A DNA stretch of 64,000 nucleotides from Chitinophagaceae bacterium (GTDB taxonomy: Bacteria; Bacteroidota; Bacteroidia; Chitinophagales; Chitinophagaceae): the NCBI GenBank assembly GCA_023957155.1, contig JAMLHK010000008.1, positions 1-64,000 of the forward strand, read 5' to 3'. Every line of letters starts with the position of its first letter. The first letter of the stretch is position 1. A program made the position numbers and the translations under genes. Below the pieces are notes generated by a model. It was not told the DNA's origin, did no database searches, and saw only the letters and a program-made list of their open reading frames with translations. Below, in pieces: positions 46,885 through 53,482 of the stretch.

Positions 46885-47187
46885 GTGGCAGAAGACGTTA
46901 AACTAAAGCTGGATGAAAATGGCCATGGTCGTTTTTACATCACGGATGAAGAAACGCAGGTAGCAGAAATGGTGATCAGTATCTCCAACGGACTGTTAAC
47001 GGTGTATCATACCGAAGTGCTGCCCCGGGCGGAAGGTAAAGGATTGGGAAAGCAGCTGCTGGCTGCTATGGCAGATCATGCCCGGAGGAATGAAATGAAG
47101 ATCATTCCCCTGTGTCCTTATGTACATGCGCAGTTTAAACGCCATCCTGAGCTATACGCGGATGTATGGCAGAAAGCTGATCAATAA
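46885..47187 (+). CDS. Small GNAT acetyltransferase, YjdJ-like
   Basis: The 100-residue protein has a GTG start and the short GNAT fold: HGRFYITDEETQVAEM, ISNGLLTVYHTEVLPRAEGKGLGKQLL (acetyl-CoA loop), MADHARRNEMKIIPLCPYVHAQFKRHPE. This is the YjdJ/Ycf52-like small family. It ends one base before the HMA-AraC gene, so the two are one unit. The role in the copper locus is unknown. Confidence 0.83.
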   Translation: MAEDVKLKLDENGHGRFYITDEETQVAEMVISISNGLLTVYHTEVLPRAEGKGLGKQLLAAMADHARRNEMKIIPLCPYVHAQFKRHPELYADVWQKADQ

Positions 47188-47188
47188 G

Positions 47189-47752
47189 ATGAAGCTGATC
47201 ATAAAAAATATGGTTTGCCCGCGCTGTATCAGCGCGGTGGAGCAGATAGTAAAAGATAGTAAGCTCCAGGCTTTGTCTGTGCGGCTGGGAGAAGTGGAAT
47301 TGATGAAAGACCCAGGTAAAAAGAAGCTGGAGCAATTGGCGACAGCCCTTAGCCAAAGCGGATTTGAATTGTTAGACGATCAGCGCATGCAGCTGATCGA
47401 AAAAATAAAAAGCCTGCTGATCAGTAAAGTACAGGAGGGAAATATAGAAGACCATTTCAGTGTAAGCAAATACATCGGTAAAAGCATATTCAAAGACTAC
47501 TCTTCCCTCAGTAAACTATTTTCCGAGGTAGAAGGCGTTACCATTGAGCAGTTTTTTATTTTGCAAAAAATAGAGAAAATAAAGGAATGGCTGATGTACA
47601 ACGAGCTGTCTTTAAGCCAGATCGCCTTCAACCTCGGATACAGCAGTGTACAGCATGTGAGCAACCAGTTTAAAAAGTTTACCGGCATGACACCTACACA
47701 ATTCAGGCAGTTAGGCGGCTCCCACCGTAAAGGGTTGGATGCTGTTCACTGA
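47189..47752 (+). CDS. HMA-AraC fused regulator, probable copper sensor
   Basis: From ATG 47189 the 187-residue protein begins with a short HMA-like metal-binding domain with MVCPRCISAVEQI (Cys 10 and 13) and a typical beta-alpha-beta pattern to about residue 65. A C-terminal AraC/XylS HTH follows (about 85-180: SKYIGKSIFKDYSSLSKLF, LSQIAFNLGYSSVQHVSNQF, FTGMTPTQFRQLG). The fusion suggests that metal binding controls DNA binding directly. It lies just upstream of copA. A longer frame from 47120 only shadows the GNAT gene. Copper is inferred from neighbours. Confidence 0.82.
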   Translation: MKLIIKNMVCPRCISAVEQIVKDSKLQALSVRLGEVELMKDPGKKKLEQLATALSQSGFELLDDQRMQLIEKIKSLLISKVQEGNIEDHFSVSKYIGKSIFKDYSSLSKLFSEVEGVTIEQFFILQKIEKIKEWLMYNELSLSQIAFNLGYSSVQHVSNQFKKFTGMTPTQFRQLGGSHRKGLDAVH

Positions 47753-47794
47753 TCTGCCGCTGCAATTAAATATACTTTTTATCCCTAATGATGT

Positions 47795-47815
47795 AACAAT
47801 AGGTACCTGATTGTT
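47795..47815. promoter_or_regulatory. Dyad upstream of copA, candidate copper-regulator site
   Basis: AACAAT (47795-47800) and ATTGTT (47810-47815) flank a GGTACC core (47802-47807) and form a near-perfect dyad, about 33 bp before the copA ATG. It lies where an activator or repressor of copA would sit. The binding protein is not proven; the HMA-AraC regulator is the nearest candidate. Confidence 0.4.
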
Positions 47816-47847
47816 CGGAGCTTTGCCTTGCAATAAATAAGGTAAAG

Positions 47848-50262
47848 ATGAATACAGCAGATCATACTTATCGTTTACCCCTGTCCGGTGTAGAGAGCGA
47901 ACATTGCGCACTCATTGTGGATAAGGGCTTAAGCAAAATAGAAGGCATTACCGCGCACAAAGTGGAACTGAACAATAAACGGGCGGTCATTGACACAGAT
48001 GATGCGGCGGAGGTATTGCCAGAAGCGGTGAAAGCCATTCGCGACCTGGGCTATGGAGTAAATACCGTCAAACAATCCTTTCCCGTGCTTAATATGAGCT
48101 GCGCTTCCTGTGCCGCAAGTTCGGAGAGTATTTTACGCAGTCAGCCGGGGGTTGTAAATGCAGTGGTAAATTACGCCAATGGTAATGCATTAGTTGAATA
48201 TATTCCTACAGTTACAGCTCCGCCCCGGTTAAAAGCTGCCTTGCAGGGCATCGGGTACGACCTGTTGATTGATGAAAGTGAAGATGCAAAAGATGTGCTC
48301 GAAGCATTACAGCAAAAGCAATACAAAAACCTCAAAGCAAAAACCATTGCAGCGGCAGCGCTGTCCATCCCGGTGGTGATCATAGGCATGTTCTTCATGA
48401 CTATACCTTACGCCAACTATATCATGTGGGCACTGAGCACTCCGGTGATCTTTATTTTTGGAAAACAATTCTTCGTGGGCGCCTGGAAGCAGGCAAAGCA
48501 CCGGTCGGCTAATATGGATACCCTGGTAGCATTAAGCACCGGCGTAGCGTATCTGTTCAGCGTTTTTAATACTTTATTCCCCGCGTACTGGCATAGCAAA
48601 GGATTACACGCGCATGTGTATTTTGAGGCTGCTGCGGTGATCATAACTTTTATATTATTGGGGAAATTACTGGAAGAAAAAGCAAAGGGAAATACTTCCT
48701 CGGCTATCAAAAAGCTTATGAGCTTACAGCCTGATACCGTTACAGTAGTACATGAAGATGGCAGGCAGGAGGAAATAGCCATTGCCGGTGTAGCCGTGGG
48801 CGCCACTTTACTGGTGAAGCCGGGAGAAAGGATACCGGTAGATGGAATGGTAAGCGCCGGCAGCTCTTTTGTGGATGAAAGCATGATCAGCGGAGAGCCC
48901 GTGCCGGTTGAAAAGACGGAGGGGGCAAAGGTATTTGCCGGGACCATTAACCAAAAAGGAAGCTTCCGGTTTGTTGCCGGTAAAGTGGGAGGCGATACCG
49001 TGCTGGCGCATATCATTAAAATGGTGCAGGAAGCCCAGGGCAGTAAAGCTCCCGTACAAAGACTGGTAGATAAAATTGCAGGCATCTTCGTGCCGGTAGT
49101 GATAGGCATTGCATTGCTGAGCCTGGTGCTATGGATCATTTTAGGAGGCGACAACGGCTTTACCCACGGGTTGCTGGCCATGATCACTGTGCTGGTTATC
49201 GCCTGCCCGTGTGCGTTAGGACTGGCTACACCAACAGCTATTATGGTGGGTGTGGGCAAAGGCGCCGAAAACGGTATTCTCATCAAAGATGCCGAAAGCC
49301 TGGAGCTGGCAAAGAAAACAAATGCTATCATTCTCGACAAAACCGGCACCATAACGGAGGGAAAACCGACTGTTACCGATGTCATCTGGCTGAACAATGA
49401 TACCAGCAACCTTCCTGTTTTTTTAGCTGTTGAAAAACAGTCCGAACATCCGCTGGCGGAAGCGATCGTAAAATATTTTAGTACCGGAGAAGACGTGCCT
49501 GTAGCGCATTTTGAAAGTGTAACGGGTCTTGGTGCAAAAGCACAGGTAAAGGATCAGTGGTGGTATGCGGGTAACCTGCCGTTACTGCAAAAGAATAATA
49601 TTGCAGTGACGGAACAATTGCAACACGCGGCAGCAAAATGGCTGGCAGAAGCTAAAACAGTGATCTACTTTGCCAATGAAAAGCAGGCGCTGGCGGCCGT
49701 GGCCATTGCGGATGCTATCAAAGCCTCTTCAGCAGAAGCGGTAAAGCAATTGCAGGATGCGGGTATCACTGTATATATGCTTACGGGCGATAATGATGCC
49801 ACAGCACAAGCCATTGCCGGCCAGGTGGGAATAACACACTTTAAAGCGGAAGTATTACCTGCACAAAAAGCGGAGTTTGTAAAAGCCCTGCAACAGCAGG
49901 GCAAAACCGTAGCCATGGTGGGAGATGGTATTAACGACAGCAATGCGCTGGCACAGGCGGATGTGAGCATTGCAATGGGGAAAGGCAGTGATATTGCGAT
50001 GGATGTGGCCAAAATGACCATCATTTCGTCTGATCTTTCTAAGATCTCCAAAGCCATTCAATTATCAAAACATACGGTTGCCACTATAAAACAAAACCTG
50101 TTTTGGGCATTTATTTATAACTTTATCGGTATTCCCATAGCCGCAGGTATTTTATATCCCGTAAACGGATACCTTTTAAACCCCATGATTGCAGGAGCGG
50201 CCATGGCACTGAGCTCTGTAAGTGTAGTAACGAACAGCTTAAGATTAAAGTGGCTGAAATGA
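47848..50262 (+). CDS. copA: Copper-translocating P1B-type ATPase
   Basis: The 804-residue protein has an N-terminal pair of HMA-like domains: the first (1-70) keeps the fold but has only one Cys (Cys 20), while the second has MSCASC (Cys 85/88). Next come eight membrane segments with IACPCALGLATPTA (CPC near 453), the TGE-type actuator loop (ISGEPVPVEK), phosphorylation site DKTGTITEGKP (near 497), SEHPLAEAIVKYF and MVGDGINDSNALAQADVSIAMG. It pumps Cu+ across the inner membrane and could supply NirK, 470 bp downstream, with copper. Start and length are normal. Confidence 0.95.
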   Translation: MNTADHTYRLPLSGVESEHCALIVDKGLSKIEGITAHKVELNNKRAVIDTDDAAEVLPEAVKAIRDLGYGVNTVKQSFPVLNMSCASCAASSESILRSQPGVVNAVVNYANGNALVEYIPTVTAPPRLKAALQGIGYDLLIDESEDAKDVLEALQQKQYKNLKAKTIAAAALSIPVVIIGMFFMTIPYANYIMWALSTPVIFIFGKQFFVGAWKQAKHRSANMDTLVALSTGVAYLFSVFNTLFPAYWHSKGLHAHVYFEAAAVIITFILLGKLLEEKAKGNTSSAIKKLMSLQPDTVTVVHEDGRQEEIAIAGVAVGATLLVKPGERIPVDGMVSAGSSFVDESMISGEPVPVEKTEGAKVFAGTINQKGSFRFVAGKVGGDTVLAHIIKMVQEAQGSKAPVQRLVDKIAGIFVPVVIGIALLSLVLWIILGGDNGFTHGLLAMITVLVIACPCALGLATPTAIMVGVGKGAENGILIKDAESLELAKKTNAIILDKTGTITEGKPTVTDVIWLNNDTSNLPVFLAVEKQSEHPLAEAIVKYFSTGEDVPVAHFESVTGLGAKAQVKDQWWYAGNLPLLQKNNIAVTEQLQHAAAKWLAEAKTVIYFANEKQALAAVAIADAIKASSAEAVKQLQDAGITVYMLTGDNDATAQAIAGQVGITHFKAEVLPAQKAEFVKALQQQGKTVAMVGDGINDSNALAQADVSIAMGKGSDIAMDVAKMTIISSDLSKISKAIQLSKHTVATIKQNLFWAFIYNFIGIPIAAGILYPVNGYLLNPMIAGAAMALSSVSVVTNSLRLKWLK

Positions 50263-50361
50263 TGAACCGGTGGATGTCAGGCGTCCGGTAAAGTGTAACA
50301 TATTTCAAAAAGAATATAACCTTGCGTGCATCCATGCAGGTCCTTTGTAAAGAAGTAAAAA

Positions 50362-50430
50362 ATGAATAAGATACTGAATACAATAAAAAAGCTTTTCAAA
50401 AGCTGGTTTACCAAAAGCTGCTGTAAATAA
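50362..50430 (+). CDS. 22-residue peptide with a Cys-Cys tail
   Basis: This short ORF starts MNKILNTIKKLF and ends SWFTKSCCK. It has an amphipathic, Lys-rich helix and a C-terminal Cys-Cys pair. It lies between copA (100 bp) and the CopZ-like gene (60 bp), on the same strand. Inside it, AGCTTTT-C-AAAAGCT forms a perfect 7-bp inverted repeat. It could be a translated small copper-binding peptide or a chance ORF; position and the Cys pair favour the former. Confidence 0.45.
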   Translation: MNKILNTIKKLFKSWFTKSCCK

Positions 50431-50490
50431 GGCGGCAGGCGGGCAATATCGGTAAACCATTATTTTTTAAACTAATCACAAAACAGGATC

Positions 50491-50715
50491 ATGAAAACAA
50501 TACAGCTCAAAACGAATATCAATTGCAGCGGATGCGTAGAAAAGGTAACTCCTTTGCTGAATGAAGCTTATGGTGAAGCCAACTGGAAAGTGGATACTGC
50601 TGATCCTAAGAAGCTGTTGACCGTAACGGCAGCAGATGCAGACGAAAGCGATGTGATAAAAACGGTGGGAAAAGCAGGCTTTAAGGCTGAAAAATGGAAT
50701 GAAGCAATGAATTAG
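50491..50715 (+). CDS. CopZ-like HMA copper chaperone
   Basis: The 74-residue protein is a free-standing HMA domain: KTNINCSGCVEKVTPLLNE (Cys 12/15), WKVDTADPKKLLTVTA and VGKAGFKAE. It would shuttle Cu+ in the cytoplasm to CopA or to apo-enzymes. It ends 18 bp before nirK and is probably co-transcribed with it. Confidence 0.85.
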   Translation: MKTIQLKTNINCSGCVEKVTPLLNEAYGEANWKVDTADPKKLLTVTAADADESDVIKTVGKAGFKAEKWNEAMN

Positions 50716-50733
50716 AATACATAAATATACACA

Positions 50734-51879
50734 ATGAAAAAAAATGCATCAAAACAAACAGTAGATCTTGTTAAACCGGTTTTACACTCCTGTATCGTCC
50801 TTATTGCAATAGTTGTATTTGCTGCGTGTAAGCAGGGTGGCGTTGCGGGGGTAGTAGATAAAACGTATGAAGGAGAGGGAGATAACTTAGAAAGAGTGAC
50901 CCAGGAAATGGTTGCTCCGCCGCTTTTGCCGAAGCACGACCAGGTGGCTATCGGCGGGCCCAAGATCGTTGAAGTGACTTTAACTATAGCAGAAAAGAAA
51001 ATAGAAATAGCGCCTGGCGATTCTATATGGGCCATGACCTTCAATGGTTCGGTGCCCGGTCCTATGATCGTTGTGCACCAGGATGATTTTGTAGAGCTGA
51101 CGCTTAAAAACCCCGCTACCAATACCCAACTGCATAATATAGACTTCCATGCGGCAACGGGCAAAATGGGCGGAGGCGATATCTCCGAAGTGAACCCGGG
51201 GCAGCAGGTAACGTTCCAGTTCAGGGCTATCCGGCCGGGTGTTTTCGTGTATCATTGTGCACCGGGGGGAATGATGGTGCCCATGCACGTTGTTTCGGGT
51301 ATGAACGGTGTTATAATGGTACTGCCCCGTGAAGGATTGAAAGACGAAAATGGTAACCCGGTTACCTACGACAAAGCCTATTATATTGCGGAACAGGATT
51401 TTTACCTGCCTAAAGATGCCAACGGGAAATATAAAAATATTGCCACACCCCAGCAGAGCATGCAGGAAATGGAAGCGGCCATCAAAATGCTTACACCTAC
51501 CCATATTGTCTTTAACGGACATAGAACAGCGCTGATCGGCAGGAGGGCGCTTACGGCTAAAGTAGGAGAAAAAGTATTGTTCATTACTTCGCAGGCCAAC
51601 CGCGATACCCGCATACATCTTATCGGTGGTCATGCAGACCTGTACTGGCCGGCAGGGAAGTTCAATAACCGGCCTTATACCGACCTGGAAACCTGGGCTA
51701 TACCCGGCGGTTCTGCCGCTGCGGCTTTATATAAATTCCGCGAGCCGGGCACCTATGCATATCTGAACCATAACCTGATAGAAGCATTTGCTTACGGGGC
51801 CATTGCACAGATCAAAGTGGAAGGCGAATGGGACAACAGCCTTATGAAGCAGATTGAGAAAGCAGGTCCTGTTAAATAG
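50734..51879 (+). CDS. nirK: Copper-containing nitrite reductase
   Basis: The 381-residue lipoprotein (lipobox VVFAAC, Cys 32) has two cupredoxin domains. Visible ligands are His 134 (type 1), Asp 137 (catalytic) and His 139 (type 2) in [13 protein letters not shown]; His 174 (type 2) and Cys 175 (type 1) in FVYHCAPGG; His 185 and Met 190 (type 1) in [12 protein letters not shown]; and later His residues in [13 protein letters not shown]. It reduces nitrite to NO in the periplasm. It follows CopA and CopZ-like genes; no NO reductase is in the window. Confidence 0.94.
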   Translation: MKKNASKQTVDLVKPVLHSCIVLIAIVVFAACKQGGVAGVVDKTYEGEGDNLERVTQEMVAPPLLPKHDQVAIGGPKIVEVTLTIAEKKIEIAPGDSIWAMTFNGSVPGPMIVVHQDDFVELTLKNPATNTQLHNIDFHAATGKMGGGDISEVNPGQQVTFQFRAIRPGVFVYHCAPGGMMVPMHVVSGMNGVIMVLPREGLKDENGNPVTYDKAYYIAEQDFYLPKDANGKYKNIATPQQSMQEMEAAIKMLTPTHIVFNGHRTALIGRRALTAKVGEKVLFITSQANRDTRIHLIGGHADLYWPAGKFNNRPYTDLETWAIPGGSAAAALYKFREPGTYAYLNHNLIEAFAYGAIAQIKVEGEWDNSLMKQIEKAGPVK

Positions 51880-51953
51880 TGATTTAGCATTCAATGTTGT
51901 TTCCTTAACGTTTCTGTGTAGTTACGGGTGACAACACCCGCAACGGCAACTCC

Positions 51954-52104
51954 GGGGCTGACTAAAAAGATTCGGGTTAAAGATATGCCACTAAGACTCA
52001 AACCTGCCTGCCGACAGGCATGGGCACAATGTTCTGATTCTCAGGTTTAATTTTCTTTGGGCCTTAGCGACTTCGTGGCAAAATATTACTTTTTGGTCAA
52101 CCCC
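51954..52104. repeat. MITE-like palindromic element, copy 2
   Basis: GGGGCTGACTAAAAAG (51954-51969) and CTTTTTGGTCAACCCC (52089-52104) are imperfect inverted repeats. The inside agrees with copy 1 at 27927-28050 (GATTC-GGTTAAAGAT, TCTGATTCTCAGGTTTAATT, GTGGCAAAATATTACTTTTT) but carries an extra GCCTGCCGACAGGC palindrome (52007-52020). This 151-bp copy lies after nirK and just before the aldolase debris. Confidence 0.7.
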
Positions 52105-52128
52105 TTAAGGAAACGACATTGATTTACC

Positions 52129-52200
52129 ATTGCTTAATGTGCGATAGAAGAGACAGTATATTAACAATATTATGTGCAAATAACCCGTTCTTATTTTTAC
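52129..52200 (+). repeat. Direct repeat R1 flanking the aldolase remnant
   Basis: These 72 bp match 52967-53037 at most positions (ATTGCTTAATGTG, then ATTAACAATATTAT and CCGTTCTTATT). R2 begins at the end of the aldolase coding sequence (DITIA stop), so R1 is probably the leftover 3' end and tail of a second copy of that gene. Confidence 0.65.
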
Positions 52201-52201
52201 T

Positions 52202-52975
52202 CCGGAAAACATTATCGGGCTGGCTATAGAGGGTGGCTGTAATGCCGTGGCATCTACCTTTGGTGTATTAGGGATCATGAGTCGCCGGTATGCGCATAAG
52301 ATCCCCTTTGTGGTAAAGATCAATCACAATGAATTCTTGAGCTATCCTAACCGCTACGATCAAACGCTTTTTGGTACGGTAAAAAATGCATGGAATATGG
52401 GGGCTGTTGCCGTTGGCGCCACTATTTACTGGGGAAGCGCCGAAAGTGCCCGCCAGCTTAAAGAGATAGCAGAAGCTTTTGAAATAGCGCATGAGCTGGG
52501 GATGGCTACCATTTTATGGTGCTATACCCGTAACAATGCCTTTAAGGTGGATGGAGTGGATTATCATACCTCAGCCGATCTTACCGGCCAGGCTAATCAC
52601 TTAGGTGTTACCATACAGGCGGATATCATAAAGCAGAAACTACCCACCAATAATGGGGGCTACCTGGCAACAAAGCATGGCAAAACCAGCCCGCTGGTAT
52701 ACAGTGAACTAACATCGGATCATCCTATTGATCTCACCCGCTACCAGGTATTAAATTGTTACAGCGGCCGGGTGGGCTTAATTAACAGCGGCGGCGAAAG
52801 TAAAGGTGAAAGCGACCTGCAGGAAGCGGTAACCACGGCGGTGATCAACAAGCGTGCCGGGGGAATGGGATTGATTTTGGGCCGTAAAGCATTCCAGCGG
52901 CCTTTCAGCGAAGGAGTAGCCATGCTGCAAGCCATTCAGGATGTGTATTTAGATAAGGATATTACGATTGCTTAA
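52202..52975 (+). pseudogene. fbaB: Class I fructose-bisphosphate aldolase, N-terminus missing
   Basis: The frame, open from [20 protein letters not shown], matches the FbaB/DhnA-type aldolase after about its first 100 residues. It has [13 protein letters not shown] (Schiff-base Lys region), [35 protein letters not shown] and [13 protein letters not shown], and ends DITIA at 52975. The beginning of the protein is gone: R1 is joined directly to codon PEN. The 257 remaining codons are otherwise clean. It lies between nirK and the HYC_CC_PP gene and is not likely functional. Confidence 0.8.
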
Positions 52976-53037
52976 TGTGATGGAAGCCGGTGGGATATTA
53001 ACAATATTATATGCAAATAAGCCGTTCTTATTTATAC
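52967..53037 (+). repeat. Direct repeat R2 after the aldolase remnant
   Basis: Second copy of R1 (52129-52200). It starts in the last codons of the aldolase and includes part of the promoter of the HYC_CC_PP gene. Confidence 0.65.
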
Positions 53038-53042
53038 TTTTG
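53035..53042 (+). promoter_or_regulatory. TAnnTTTG promoter element for the HYC_CC_PP gene
   Basis: TACTTTTG matches the -7 consensus. It ends only six bases before the GTG at 53049, so the transcript may be leaderless. Confidence 0.45.
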
Positions 53043-53048
53043 TAACCA

Positions 53049-53432
53049 GTGAAAAAAATATTTGTCATAGCGCTGATCATGCTGTACGGGGCTTCCGGTT
53101 CGGGCGTAACCCTTCAGCTGCATTATTGCTGTGGTAAATTCAAGAATATCAAATGGACGCCGGTTAAAGATTATGGCTGCGGCAGCGAACATGCTATGGG
53201 CGAGAAGCCCTGCTGCGAATATAAGTCGGTTTCTTTTTCGGAAAATAAGGATCATCTCAACCCGGAGCTTGCCGTAAAAGCGTTCCAGGTAAATGCAGCG
53301 GCTATACCGGTTAACACGGTTGCCTATCCCGGTGAACCTTTGTTTTCTTATCCCCTTCCTGTTGTTTTTGCTGCACAAACACAGCAGTACACACCTCCTT
53401 TATTTCTACTTCATCAGGTGTTCAGGATCTGA
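53049..53432 (+). CDS. HYC_CC_PP-family secreted Cys-rich protein
   Basis: The 127-residue protein (GTG start) has a signal-like segment (IFVIALIMLYGASGSGV). It then shows the three name-giving motifs: LQLHYCCGKFKNIKWTP (HYC), EKPCCEYKSV (CC) and YTPPLFLLHQVFR (PP). The family is found in Bacteroidota beside copper and TonB genes; its task is not established. Six Cys in the mature part suggest metal or thiol chemistry in the envelope. It lies 50 bp before the HMA-TonB receptor. Confidence 0.82.
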   Translation: MKKIFVIALIMLYGASGSGVTLQLHYCCGKFKNIKWTPVKDYGCGSEHAMGEKPCCEYKSVSFSENKDHLNPELAVKAFQVNAAAIPVNTVAYPGEPLFSYPLPVVFAAQTQQYTPPLFLLHQVFRI

Positions 53433-53482
53433 TCTTAAAAGCAGAAGCACGATTTCCTGTTTTTAAATCAAAATGAACATTT

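Noticed and set aside
47120-47188. Longer start for the HMA-AraC regulator
   Set aside because: The added residues only shadow the end of the GNAT gene; the HMA fold starts at ATG 47189.
48417-49409. 330-residue open frame on the minus strand
   Set aside because: It lies wholly inside copA, and its protein is Ser/Thr/Pro-rich with no family motif. It is a shadow of copA codon use.
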